From assembly GCA_002900995.3 (NCBI GenBank), contig CM035306.1:4002100-4066099 (forward strand): DNA of 64,000 bases, in the 5' to 3' direction. Of the stretch, positions 48,260-60,130 are shown one piece after another; position 1 is the stretch's first letter, and each line of letters opens with the position of its first letter. Position numbers and translations under genes: made by a program. The DNA comes from Ganoderma boninense (Eukaryota; Basidiomycota; Agaricomycetes; Polyporales; Polyporaceae). The notes under the pieces are model-generated. The model was not told where the DNA came from, did no database searches, and saw nothing but the letters and a program-made list of their open reading frames with translations.

Positions 48260-49265
48260 ATGCTGCCTCCTCGTGCTTGTGAGTCTTTCTTTCCACTAGT
48301 GGCACAACGAAAACTGACCGTATTCCTGCAGATATCTTTTTCGGCTTGAACGCCATCCGTGTATTGAGCATCATCTCCATGATCCTCGTCTTCGCCAGCA
48401 GCATCTTTGTGCTCGTGAACGACATCCAAGCCGTCAACCGCTCCATGGCCGCTCACGAAGACACCTCAAATTGTGACTATATCGAGTACGTACCTCTTAC
48501 CTCCCCCGCACACGCGCCACCGACACTCACCTCCTCACCTCCTCCACCCGCAGGGGCAGCACCGTCCCGAACCAGCCCGCGGGCGTCTTCTGGGCGGTCG
48601 TCAACCGCCTGCTCATCATCTTCCAGATCATCGTCCTCATCCTCTCCGAGGTCGGCTGGCCCGCGGCCTTCTTCGCCAAGTACTTCCCCGTGCTCGGCCC
48701 CGACTTCGGGCTGGGCGCGCTCGGCATCTTCCAGTGCCTCATCGGCGCGACGATCCTCTCGCACCACGTCGACGACTTCACGCTCGTCGCCGCCTTCTTC
48801 CTCTTCTCGCTCGGCTCCGTCAACATGTTCCTCGGCCTCTTCCGCGAGCGCGTCAAGCGCCGCCGCTCCATCCTCTCCTGGCGCGAGGACGCCAAGGGCA
48901 TCCTCCCGTCGCACAAGGACCTCCGCCCGCCCTTCGCACGCCCCGCGAGCGCGTTCATCGGCCGCGTGTTCAACCGCGGCGCGGACGACAAGGACAAGGC
49001 CGAGCCCGCGTTTGAGTCCAAGGGCATGGGCTTCGGCCGCCAGGGCGAGAAGGCCGCAGGCATGAAGGGTACGTCTGCCGCACCTTGTCATTCAGAACGA
49101 GTACAAAGACACTGACGGAGAACGCTGTGGTTTGCAGGCTTCCTGATCTCGAAGCCCCTCGAGAGCCTGCCGCGCTACGCCCCGCAGCCGCGCCCCGACT
49201 CGCGCGAGAGCTCCCGCGCTGGCACGCCGGAGCCCAAGTTCAAGTCGAGCGCGACGGCGATCTGA
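48260..49265 (+). CDS. four-segment membrane protein, copy B
   Basis: Same gene as at 23,228, with exons 48260-48278, 48332-48485, 48554-49068 and 49138-49265. The four helices and the charged tail ending FKSSATAI are unchanged, and differences are conservative. The intron after the first exon is shorter by several bases and the 3' flank differs by an indel. The preserved frame in both copies suggests both are functional, or that they are two alleles of one gene. Confidence 0.82.
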
Positions 49266-49560
49266 AGAGACCGAGACCCACTGACCCGACCCCGGACGGG
49301 CACACGCACGCAACGGACAAACACGCACGACGATCACGACACGATCGAACATTCTACGCCTGCCTCCGTTGACACTGTATCGTTATTGACCCCACACACC
49401 TACTGACTGTGGACCAGCCTTCTTGTAGCGTATTTGTAGCATACATACTGTTTGGGTAATGGGACATGCACGCCGCGCTGCGTGCAGTTCATGGCATATA
49501 TGCGCCGCGAACCAGGGACGCTCGGGCATCACTGTGACGTCCTTCCAAACGGCAGACAAG

Positions 49561-51217
49561 CTAGACGAGATACCGCACGTCTTTCGTCTCTTCCAACACC
49601 GTCGACGTCTGGAGTGAGTGCGCGCTGTCACCCGCGCTGACTGACGTTCCTTCCCTGGGGTTCTCCGTCTCCACAGTATCGGAATCGGAGGTGTTGGATG
49701 TGGTTGTGGTGTGGTGGAACACTAGGGTGTTAGACACACCTTGTCCTCCAGCCAGCCCGGAGCTGTGATCTTGACAGACTCTGGACAGCCCTGAAGTATC
49801 AATCGGCGACCGCTTGAGCGCGACGAGCACGATGATCAGGGTAGGGTAGATGGCCTAGTAGTCAGGGGAGTTCAATAAGACTAAGAAAGGGCTGCGAGCG
49901 ACGGCTCGCTCACCATGAAAGGCGAAAGACACCCATATATGAAGCTGAAGGCGAACGTGCCCAACTCAGAGTCCGGGCCCGCTTGAGAAGCGGCGGGATC
50001 TGCGAGATAGAATACCACGAACGTCTGCGATTATCATGTGAGCAAACCGGAAAGTTGTGAGACGCGAGAGTGAGGGTGATTACCAAGAGCGCACAGTAGA
50101 TGCAGCCAGACTCCACGAGCAACGCGAGTATGTCGAGCACCTGCGACGTGGCCCCTGCCCCCGCGAAGTGCCGCTTCCACAATTGCCGGTGTTGCCTGGC
50201 AATGATGAGTCGCCGTCGATGAGTGAGCGTGGGCTCGGATGGGGAACGAAAGCATAAAAACGACACGGACCAGGCTTTGTAGGCGATCAAGAGCGTCGCA
50301 AGCGCGTTCGTCGCGAGCGTTGCAGTCACGGCCACCTGGGAATACGGGTTCCCCACGAGCTGGGTCAAGAGGAAGGCTTCGGTCGTCGTCTGCACGGGTT
50401 GCGACACCGCTCCCCCGACGAAGAAAGCGTTGGGGACGTCAGCTGGCGGAACGCGTCCGTCGGAAGTAACGAAGATGACCACTACTGCTACTCACCTGTG
50501 CTGAACGTCACGAGCAGCGGGCCCAGGCAGCGGACGAACTTGTTCTGCAGATGGCGCATGCGCGCCACCACACAATCGCGTCTCCGATCATGAGCTGCAG
50601 CGTCGAAGTTAGAATCGCGTCCCATCGGCCGTTGCGGTAGTGAGGTTACACCTACTTACATTCTGTGACATCGTGACTGTGAGTATCCAGGACTGTTGGT
50701 GGAACGCACGCTCGTACGAAGCGATGTCAGCCCGCGCATCGAAGGACGGCGAGAAGAGGCCCTCCGCCGCCTTCGAGGCCAAGCGATCCTGGCTCGACCA
50801 TACCCAGAGGATCGTGGCCATGTATACCGCAGTGGACGCGTACAGGAGCACGGTGCTGAACAGCAGGATCCTGACAGTGCTGGCCCGTGCGGCCGCACCC
50901 CGCCGGCTGTTACGCGGAATGAGCGAGGCATCCATGAGTCTGGTGAAAAGAAGAAGAAAAAGCGCTCTCACAGTAGAAAGTAGATGGACGCGAGGAAAAG
51001 AATCGTGAGGATTCCTGCAGTCTCAGGGTGAGCTCGGTCAATGCGGATCGGGGATCAGCTGGTCGAGGACCGCACCAAATGATAGGCTCGAAAGAGCCAA
51101 CTCGGGCATGCTGTGTCCCCCCGTGGAGTTCGAAGTAGAGTTCCGCAGAACATCCAGTGCGAGCGTGTTGAGTTCGATCGCACGAAAGTCCGGGAGAGTC
51201 GAGTTTTCCGGAGCCAT
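49561..51217 (-). CDS. seven-segment membrane protein, copy B (frameshifted)
   Basis: Counterpart of the gene at 24,517-26,196. The amino end (MAPENSTLPDFRAIELN), helices 2 and 4-7 and the tail (ETKDVRYLV) are preserved. In the block GDAIVWWRACAIWQNK the + strand reads TTCTGCAG where copy A has TTCTGCCAG, one C fewer at about 50,547, which breaks the frame after the Ile. A 26-nt stretch of the preceding intron also differs. Either this copy is a young pseudogene or the base was lost in assembly. Confidence 0.7.
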
Positions 51218-51912
51218 CACGACTGCGCGTCGCCGTAGGAGGACTAGTGCAGGGAAAGTGGGAAGTGGATGCCTTTCGAGAGCACGCCCCTCCCTCTCCC
51301 TGTACTTCCGCGTCGTATGAGTATCAAACCATGGCCAGCGCCTACCGGACATCTGCTTCACGGTGATCACGGCTATGATAAAGTCAAGTCAAGGATCTCC
51401 GACATCAATAGTCTATGCAGTTGATCCACACTGCTCAGTGCTTGCCCGCGTCCTGCAGGGGCTGGCGGGGTCTATACAACCGTCACGACGCACACGGACA
51501 ACAAGATGTGCCTGTAAGCGAAGCTGTCGGTGCGGCCGGCTCGAGAGGATGCATGATGCCGGCCTCCGGTAGGGCCTTCGGGAGGGTAACGTGTGTAAAG
51601 CATCCGAGGGCCCTGAAACCTTGCATAGAGAATGCAGAAGCATGCATCGAAGGTTCAGTCCGACTCGAACAGGTCCATGTCATTGAACACCATAAGCGAG
51701 CCCCTTCTGTGTCGTGTTCCTCGTGGTACAACACAAAAATTGGGGAGCAGGAGAGTGGAGGCAGTCCATAGAGTAGATGCCAGTGCGGGGGCGGCGGAGG
51801 GGCAAGGAAGGGGTGGGGGGGGGGAGAAGGAGGGGGCGGTGTGGTTTACATTGGCGGCCGCGGCGGCAGCGACGACGACGCTGAGAGTGGGCAGATGTGC
51901 GACTTCCGGCAT

Positions 51913-51940
51913 CAGGAAAAACCTAGATGGCCAACTACTC
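51913..51940 (+). repeat. left terminal inverted repeat of the Plavaka element
   Basis: It starts CAGGAAAAACC and also shares GCCAACTAC with the right end; 4 of 27 positions differ. Confidence 0.85.
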
Positions 51941-52180
51941 CTACTTTCTGTTTTTTAGAGACAATAGACATAAATGTCAGTAGTACTGATATCAACGTTA
52001 ATATGAAGGGTCCACATCTAATTTAGCTAGATTACTGATTATTAGCAGGAGTTGACACCTAGTATGTGGTCAAAAGGCACCACATTGCCTAGCTCTTCTG
52101 AAAATATGCGCCACTCATCACACAATTGGACACTCGATACAGATGGCTTTCACCGCATTAATATGTCATTGTAAGATAAA

Positions 52181-55154
52181 TCAACAACTAGAGGATCGTA
52201 ATGTATCAAGGAGGGGGTATAGAAAAAGGACTGAGTGGTGGTGTGGAGGAATATTGCAGAGAGCATGTATAGAGAGATAACAAGGAGCCATCACTAAAAG
52301 ATATACAAAAACAGTCAGAGTAGCTAGCGCAATAACCCACTGACGGTGAAGTTCATGGCGCAACTGACCGGCGCGCCATTGCGGCAACGTCCAAGTAGGT
52401 CTTTGCTGGGCCTTGGCTACCTCGCTCACTTCCACTGAATACCTTGAATAGTCAGTGCATTGGAACATCGGAATAAACATTGGCAGTACGTACGTAGCGC
52501 GCACAAACAGGCCATGCATGATGTCATGATATGCAAGTGGCGCTCCGTTCTTGATTGATGTCAGGACATCAGTGTTCTGCTTGTACGTGTCGAGGAAAAG
52601 GTTCGTTTTGAATTCCCCAATAGTGAAGCGAGAGCTCCGGTAGTCATCAATGGAGGCGAATATCTACAAATTGTCAGCCAGCACAACAGACCCGAAGATA
52701 TCCTGGAGTGCATTGACTTACGGCAGTCGACACCAATGCGAGCATGGCCGCCGGAATTTCCTTCTCATCAGGCTTGTCAGGGAGCGAGGAAGTGAACCTG
52801 TCAACGATTCTCCATCCGAAGCTGCACTGCTTGCTAAAAAAATGTGTCTGCAGCGCCTCTTCGAAGATAGATGGCGAATAGGCTGCATCGCCTCGGAACG
52901 TGTTGTTCTGTGGATGGGAATCAGCAAATGGGCAAACAAGGGTGCAGTATGTACACGCGAACTTACTGTACGGTCGAACGGATATATATATCCGATACCA
53001 TCTTGAAGGAGGCGCACCTTGTCGACATCACCGGGAGTGAGGCCGAAGAAGCTCCGAACCATGTTGTCGGTCGTCTTCTTGACCTTGCCCCGGAATAGCG
53101 ATACACGCTGGAGAGGCTGGTGAAAGGTTTTGGGCTGGTAAACTTGCTGAAACAAATTGAGTACTCACAATTGAACCCATTTTTTTTGCGTACGCGACCT
53201 GTTTCTCATCCTTGAGAATCTTGCGCATTTCCGAATCGCCGACTGCCTTGGCGCTGTTTGCCAACACGCGGCGCATAAACGCGACACTATCGGTTCCCGA
53301 CTCTGGGAACGCATGGACCATGCATAGGTGTCCCTCCAGCTCGTGGATGGTGTGGGCTGCAATCCTCTGAACACGGGGACGCTGTTCCTTGATGCTCAGG
53401 CGCTGTTTGCTCGGGTCGAGGACGAGATCAGTGCGATCGTCTTCAGGTTCGACATCGGAGTCGACCTCGCTATTGCCGGCCTCCTACAGTGGAAGGGGAT
53501 GTTAGCTAGACGAGATGTGAAGGCAGTGTGGCAGTTGCACACCTCGAAGTTGGGGCGCGCCTTGCGCGTACGCTTCGCGGGGGTGCTCTCCAATTCGGTG
53601 TCCTCGGGCTTGAGATCGGAATCCGCCCATGAGATGTCCTGGGAGAGACTCGCTCAGGTGCAAGCATCGAGACATGAAAATAAACGCACCTCATTGTGCT
53701 TGCGCTTCGTCGCACGCGAGACCATGCCACGGCTGCCCGGCTTCTCGAGTGGTCGACCTTCGGACAGGATGGGATCATGAAACGTTGGACACTAAGTTGG
53801 CACGTACCATCTGACACCTTCGCTCCGGGCTTCACTCTAGGACTCTGCTCTGCTCGTTGCTTCCTCGCCTGCGTGCGTTTTTGCTTACGACTAAGACGCC
53901 GTTCGTCGTCCTTCTCCTGCGATGCCGTAGTCTTTCGGCGGTCGTCCTCTTCAAGCATGGGTGAGCGCGCGACTGTCTTCGCTTGCTTTCTGGTGGGCGG
54001 TACCTGGAGAAATTGGATGTGAGCAGCGGAATGAGATACAGCAACGTTGTTGAACTAAATGTACACGTACCTCATCCTCATCGCTTGAGGGGGGGCGGGA
54101 GCGTTTGGTTTGCCCCGACATCGCAGGACTGCCGCGATCATGGTCGAGGATAGCAGGCGATGATGGGACGCGCCGCCCGCGCGACGAGTCAGGGCCCTCC
54201 CTGGTACGAGGGGACTTGTGGTGTCGGATTTGGTTGTGCTCAATGGGATCTGGACCATCCTCATCCTCAGCGTTGCGCGCGGACTCTTGATCTTGGTCTA
54301 CCCAGGTCGGGGCCTAAGAGGTGCAAAGCGATGGGAGCCGTGGGTGAGGGATGAGAGGCAGTGGGCGCTCGCACTCACCTCGGCGTCGAATAGCGCTTCG
54401 AGCGCGTCTGCCCCCTTCTTCTCCAACGCCTCCAACTCGTTATCTGACGAACTGTCCTCGGATGGTTCGTCTTCTTCTTGGTCGCCACTGTTCTTGTCTG
54501 TGTCCTCTTCATCCTCGCTGGCTTCTCTGTTGTGGTCTTCGGCTGCCCTCGCGCCCGCTCGCGTCCTGCCAATCATCTTCTCGGGTTTCGACGCGGCCTT
54601 GCCAACATCGCTTTCAGCGCCGCGCTTGCGATCCAGCCTTCGGTTCTTGCCTGGTGCACGGCCAGCGAACGTCTCACTGGTGTGGTCGCCGTCCTCGGAG
54701 TCATCGGAGTCGAAGGGCATATCGGGAGCTCGGTGCTTGTGCGTCTGTTTCGCTTTCAGGTGTGTCTTCGCTGCTGACTTCTCGGACTTGCTCGCTGCGA
54801 CTGCCAAGGAGTGAGAATGTCATTTGTATTTCAATTGAACAGTCGTACTGACCCTTGGATTTGCTTGCAGGATCCCTCTTTTTGGGCACGAACTCCTGCC
54901 AGGCTAAGGGAGGTGAGTTTGAATTAATTGAATAGCCGTGACTGAATGTCGCACCTGCAGAAGCCTTCGCTTTCGAAGCGCGGCTGTGGTTCGCTTAGCG
55001 AGTACGTCAGCCTCGAGCTCGGCGTCCAGCAGTCGATAAGCGAGAACTAACCTCGCAAGGTGCCTCCCTCCCAGCCAGAGGGTGTTGGCGCAGGCAGCGA
55101 GTCGGACGAACCTTCGTCATCGGAAGACAGGATGGCTTGAGGCCGCCGAGCCAT
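52181..55154 (-). CDS. DUF6532-like protein carried by the transposon
   Basis: The start MARRPQAILSSDDEGSSDSL at 55154 opens a long disordered, Lys/Glu/Ser-rich amino half (KSEKSAAKTHLKAKQTHKHR, ASEDEEDTDKNSGDQEEDEP, RRLSRKQKRTQARKQRAEQS) that looks nuclear and possibly nucleic-acid-binding. The carboxy half is folded: HELEGHLCMVHAFPESGTDS, VKKTTDNMVRSFFGLTPGDV, GIGYIYPFDRT, NNTFRGDAAYSPSIFEEALQ, EIPAAMLALVSTAV, FASIDDYRSSRF and APLAYHDIMHGLFVRA. Periodic blocks of this kind are what I know from DUF6532 proteins of Agaricomycetes. At least nine exons with GT-AG sites. The stop may be as early as the WVIALAT region or at 52,181, because the last hydrophobic stretch is not family-like. Function is unknown; it lies entirely within the element's termini. 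Confidence 0.72.
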
Positions 55155-55438
55155 GATTGGGTAAGGGTGTGGAGGAAAGGACTGTGAAGAAAAGAGCGTT
55201 GATGAATTGAGGAAAAGTTTATGGTATGAGTGGATGAGGAAGGGAAACGGTGAGCAAATGTTCGCTGGCGCGTTATGGGCGTGATAGTGACGGTTCAAGC
55301 CAGATTTCGGGACGACCCCAAGCTGGGGAGTATGCGCATGTTTGTAACGGGTCGGCAAAGGACTTTGGAGTCCGCAGGTCCGCGCGCGCGCTCATCCTGT
55401 ACTAACAACCTGCGGAAATATTATTTACTCATCCCCCC
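55155..55438. promoter_or_regulatory. shared divergent promoter of the transposon genes
   Basis: Only 284 bp separate the two ATGs, which point away from each other, so both genes probably use this interval. ATAATAAATAT-like AT-rich sequence lies near 55,415-55,430 before the transposase. Confidence 0.55.
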
Positions 55439-58400
55439 ATGTCTCCAAACTCCAAAAAACGTTTGCGCAAGCGTACGCAACAGTGCGCTGGCTGCAGATG
55501 CAAGTTCACACCCACTGGTTACTGGCAGCATCTCCGGCAGTCCACCAAACCAGCCTGCATTGCGATACGCGACACGGAACAAGGCTACTGTTCGAATGAC
55601 TCTCGAGGTTCAGGCTCACCTTCCACTCCCCCATCGCATTCACCCTCCACTCTTCCATCCTCTCCTTCCCATCCTCCATCCCCCGATCACATTGCCGATG
55701 GGGATGAGCGAGATCACGACGCCCCAGCTCGGCCTTTCGAAGGCAACTATTACGGCGATTACGCTCCAAACGATTTTGACGACTTCGATGAATTCGACCC
55801 TGCCATGGAAGTGGATCCTGGAGGGACAGTACACGAAGGAGAGGAGGATGGAGTGGGAGCAGAGCGCGGTCATCTTGGTGCCGCTGATAAGGTACGAAGA
55901 GTACGCGTGGGCCCGGGTGTGGAGACATTTTAGAAGCTAAAGATGATCGTGTCCAGGGCGCCCTTGATTCCGACACAGGGGATGGTGCAGGCAACAACGG
56001 GCAACAGGAGGAGAAGGAGGACGATGCGGAGGAGGACGAGGACGAGGAGGACGAGGAGGACGAGGACGAGGAGGACTCTGTGGAGCAAGACGCCGACGTT
56101 TTCGAGGAGGAGCACGCCTGGGAACCCCCACCACTCGCTCATCCACCATTCAACCCTGACCCTGACCCCGATTTAGGTGCGGAGGGGGAGGACACTCGTG
56201 GGCCGAGTCGACAGTCCGCTCAGCAACGACTTTTCCGTAAGACATTTATTGTCCGTTTTCCAGGGCGCCATGCGGGGACTCCCACTACCTCTTTGCCGAC
56301 CTCCTCCTCATATACCGGCTACCAGCACAACGTCGACACTCACGGTCGGAACCCGTATGCACCATTTCAGTCAGCTGTAGACTGGAAGGTCGCCCGGTGG
56401 GCGAAGATGCGCGGGCCAGGCTCGACTGCAGTCACCGAGCTGCTTCAAATCGAAGAGGTATGTTCCTTCACTTTCACGCCGGATTTTCACAGGTCCTCAT
56501 GTTACTATTTCAGCTTGTTTCGCTGCTCGGGTTGTCTTTCAAAAACACCCGTGAGCTGAACAGGATCCTCGACGAAGACGTTCCGGAAGGTCGTCCTCAA
56601 TTTATCCGGCGAGAGATCATTGTCGCTGGCGAGACCTTCGAGGTCTTCTACCGGGACATCATTAAGTGCATCCGCTCGCTCTACGGCGATCCTGAGTTCG
56701 CCGGGATTCTGGTTTTCACCCCCAAGCGCCACTATGCCGATGCAGACCACACCGTACGCGTATATTTCGACATGCATACAGGGCGATGGTGGTGGGATAC
56801 TCAGGTACGTGACGACTACATGGTCCCTCGATCGCCGCGGCAGCTAAGTTGCAATCATCTCATGTAGAAGGAGATCGAGAAGAAGAAGCCCGGTGCCACC
56901 ATTATCCCAATTATCATTTCATCAGACAAGACCCAGCTCACCGTCTTTGGCAACAAGTCGGCATATCCTGTGTACATGACGATCGGCAATCTTCCTAAGG
57001 ACGTCCGGCGAAAGCCCTCCCGCCGCGGTCAAATTCTCCTCGCATATCTCCCCTCATCCCGCCTTGAGCATATCACGAGCAAGACAGTTCGCCGTCGTGT
57101 CGTCGCCAACCTTTTCCACGTATGCATGTCAACAATTCTCAAGCCTCTTATCAAAGCAGGCATTCACGGGATCAAGGTAACGGGTGGGGACGGGGTTGAG
57201 CGCCGTGGGCATCCCATCTTCGCGATGCATATCGGCGACTACCCTGAACAGCTGCTCGTTACGTGCTGCAAAAATGGCACCTGCCCAAAATGCGACATCC
57301 CACGTAATGAAATTGGCGACTCAGCTGACTTCCGTCGAACACTCCGGAACCTCGACACTGTCCTCGACGCACTTGGCGAAGTCAACGCCTCTGCGACGGC
57401 CTTCTCCCGGGCATGTCGTGAAGCAGGCATCAAGCCCGTCCGCCATCCTTTCTGGGAAGGCCTCCCGTACGTCAACATTTTCCGATCTATCACCCCCGAC
57501 ATCCTTCACCAGCTTCATCAAGGTGTGATCCGGCATCTCATCGGGTGGTTGAAGAAGGCATACGGCCCCGAAGAGCTCGACGCGCGCTGTCGCCGACTAC
57601 CTCCCAATCATCAGATCCATCTATTCATGAAGGGGATCTCGACGCTACAGCGGGTCACTGGCAAGGAGCATGGAGATATGTGTCGTTTTCTCTTGGGCTT
57701 GATTGTTGGCCTCCCACTTCATGATGGCATGTCTCCGGTTCGTCTCGTGCGGGCGGTTCGAGCACTTTTGGATTTCCTTTATCTGGCCCAGTACCCTGCT
57801 CAAACCTCAGAGACACTTGCACACATGTGCGCGGTGCTCGAGCGTTTCCATGCCAATAAGGCGATCTTCGTCGACCTCGGTATCCGGGACCATTTTCACT
57901 TTCCCAAACTGCACTCCTTGGACCACTACCCAGCCTCAATCAAGCTCTTTGGCACCACTGACAATTATGATACCCAGTACACCGAGCGACTGCACATAGA
58001 TTTCGCCAAAGAAGCCTACCGTGCCTCAAATCACAAGGATGAGTTTCCACAGATGACACTTTGGCTCGAACGTCGTGAGAAGGTTCTCAGGCACGAAGCG
58101 TACATTCAATGGCGGCTTGATCACTCCGAATCCTCCAGATCTCGAACATCCCTGCTCCACACTCCCTCTCCCAGCCTGACACCTTCATCTCCTACGGCCG
58201 CTCCTCTCGCTCTCCCGCCACACCGTGCGCCTGCCCCAGCGCCTTCAGCTATGCTCACGCAAATCAAGATCACGAAGTGGCCAACCGTCCCATCGCTTCG
58301 TTTCCAGGTTGCTGAGCAGGTGTATGGTGTGCGCTTTTTCCGAGATGCCCTCTCACGGTTCCTTGTCAAATACCGCGACCCAACCCTAGTCGACACCCGT

Positions 58401-59031
58401 GATGTTGAGCGTGAGGCCAGCAAGATGGTCTTCCGTTTTGCCACCATCCCCGCGTACCATCGGCTCAAATTTCTCCTCGAAGATGCACAAAACCTGGGCG
58501 CTATGGAAGTGACCCGAGATGCCGCTCACGCACGACCACCCCGGAAGGACCGACAGGGGCGAAGCGTACCAGCACGCTTTGATACCATTTTGGTCAATGA
58601 CGGCACAGGCGGTGCAGTGGGTGTTTCAGGTGCGCCGTGATGCTGCTCTTGACCGTTTGCTCTCTAAATATGTCCCAGGTTATTGTGTCGGTCGCCTCCG
58701 GCTTATCTTCAAGCTTCCGCCCAGTGCTTGCAAAGTGCATCTGCCTGACATCGTTCCGCCAGGCCATCTGGCTTATGTAGAATGGTTTACGGCATTTACA
58801 GAACCTGATCGTGTGCATCAGATGTACAAGGTTTCTCGCTGTCGAAACAATCAGCACGATCTTCTTGCAGATATTATAGAGGTGCGCCACATCCGTCGGA
58901 GCTGTCATCTACTTCCAATTTGCAATGGAACTATTCCTCGTGATCGTACAAGTAGTACTACATTAGATACATGCAAGGACTTCTGGGTAAACCCATTCAG
59001 CGACATACATATGTATATGACTCTCATCTAG
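55439..59031 (+). CDS. Plavaka transposase
   Basis: DDE-type transposase of the Plavaka group (CMC/CACTA superfamily) common in mushrooms. It begins MSPNSKKRLRKRTQQ with a zinc-binding CAGCRCKFTPTGYWQHLRQS segment, then an acidic low-complexity stretch encoded by GAG/GAC repeats at about 56,015-56,085. The conserved body runs from WKVARWAKMRGPGSTAVTEL and IIVAGETFEVFYRDIIKCIR through PIIISSDKTQLTVFGNKSAY, YPVYMTIGNLPKDVRRKPSR and CPKCDIPRNEIGD to ITPDILHQLHQGVIRHLIGW. An intron of 65 nt joins LVNDGTG to GYCVGRLRLIFKLP. The carboxy end (HLAYVEWFTAF, IRRSCHLLPICNGTIPRD, FWVNPFSDIHMY) matches the usual family terminus, so the protein looks full length. No stop or frame lesion was found, so the copy could be active. 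Confidence 0.9.
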
Positions 59032-59240
59032 CAGTTATATAATGCCCTAGATTTTATTGTCTTCATCATCACTGGTACTGCCACTGGCTGCCTAGCATAC
59101 TGTTAATATATGTAAATTGTCTGTAAACTAGAGAGCCATCTTGCTATATGGACATAGTAAGCACACAGGCAATATGTGGGGAACAAATTAGTGGTAATAG
59201 TGTTTATTGTTAGTTCAGTAACATCTATTACATGTGTTAG

Positions 59241-59268
59241 TGGTAGTTGGCTTTTTGGGTTTTTCCTG
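59241..59268 (-). repeat. right terminal inverted repeat of the Plavaka element
   Basis: It ends GGTTTTTCCTG on the + strand, the reverse complement of the left end, with GTAGTTGGC preserved further in. Confidence 0.85.
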
Positions 59269-59270
59269 AT

Positions 59271-60130
59271 GGGTGAGAGTGGCAATCACCAAGACCGCAC
59301 AGTGAATGTCAACCGGACTCTGTTGCCTAACACGAGTGTCTTGAGATCCTGCAACATTTTTCCTGTTCCAGGGAGGTATCACTTTCGCAACTTCGCATGC
59401 AATTAAGCTCAGTGTTCAGCTGCCAGCTTTCATCCTCGGAATGGCTCCAAGTCAAGTCGTGCAAGCCTGGACAATGCTTATGGTATCAATGAGGCGCTAT
59501 CATGAGCTTTACATAGAGCATGTGGGGGCTTACAAGGCTTCAGTCTGACAAGTCCATGTCATCGGTGTCCGATTCCCCTTCCATGTCCATTTCTGATTCG
59601 CCCTTATTGTCGTGCAACACGGAGAACAGGGAATGGAAGAGCAAAGACCATGCATCGGCTTCATGCGATGGCGGTAAAGAAGGTGGCGGAGGAGGAGACG
59701 AAGAAGGACGAAGAGGCGAAGAAGGGCGAGGAGGCGGGGTTGTTGTGGAGGGCGGCGGAAGCGACGACAATGCAGGTGCATCGACCGCCACGCTTCGTTG
59801 GAACCATCGAGGGTTCGCCAGGGATGGACGGCGATACATCTCGAGTGGTCAAGAACAGATGAGGTGATACTCTGCCACAGCGCTTCGCGGTCGGCAGTGT
59901 ACGTGCTGACCGAAGCTGGAGATGAGCGTCCTTCAGCCTATAGCAGGTAGGACCCTTCCAGTGCAAACAGGTAACCGCGGGAAACACGTGTCGGGGTGGG
60001 TGGCCCAGCGACTAGGAGGGTCGGCGTAGGACGCAGTTGAAACGGGCTCTCTTCAGCCGAGAAAGAGAGCGTCTCCGACCGTGGGTCTATTCCTGCATCC
60101 TCCGAGAGTTCTGAGATGCCGGATCGCCAT
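59271..60130 (+). repeat. segmental duplication, copy B, right part
   Basis: It resumes the match to copy A (26,896 to about 27,790) after the transposon. Similarity is clearly lower (about 75-85 percent by eye, with indels) than in the core, and it fades out near 60,130. Confidence 0.8.
59540..60130 (-). pseudogene. truncated copy of the zinc-knuckle/PSP gene tail
   Basis: It matches the 3' part of the gene at 27,153-28,369. The last residues MDMEGESDTDDMDLSD and the proline-rich segment (PPPSTTTPPPRPSSPLRPSS) are kept, and further upstream the nucleotide match to the Ser/Pro-rich region continues with indels and stops. No knuckle or PSP domain follows before the similarity ends, so it cannot encode the whole protein. 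Confidence 0.7.

Larger units (their letters stand above)
46053..51912 (+). repeat. segmental duplication, copy B, left part
   Basis: Matches 20,974 to about 26,895 (copy A) in the same orientation. It is nearly identical between about 47,880 and 51,720 and lower near both ends. It is interrupted at 51,912 by the Plavaka element and resumes at 59,271. Confidence 0.92.
51913..59268. mobile_element. complete Plavaka (CACTA-like) DNA transposon, 7,356 bp
   Basis: The left end CAGGAAAAACCTAGATGGCC and the reverse complement of the right end CAGGAAAAACCCAAAAAGCC form terminal inverted repeats of about 27 bp with four mismatches. The dinucleotide AT stands just outside both ends (51,911-51,912 and 59,269-59,270) and may be the target duplication. 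The copy A sequence (about 26,894) runs through this point without the element, which fixes both ends independently. Inside are two divergent genes: a Plavaka-family transposase (+) and a DUF6532-like gene (-). Confidence 0.93.

Noticed and set aside
48346..49065. 239-residue plus-strand frame reading Ser/Arg/Pro after the first helix
   Set aside because: It is read-through of the real intron at 48,486-48,553 into the wrong frame of the four-segment membrane protein.
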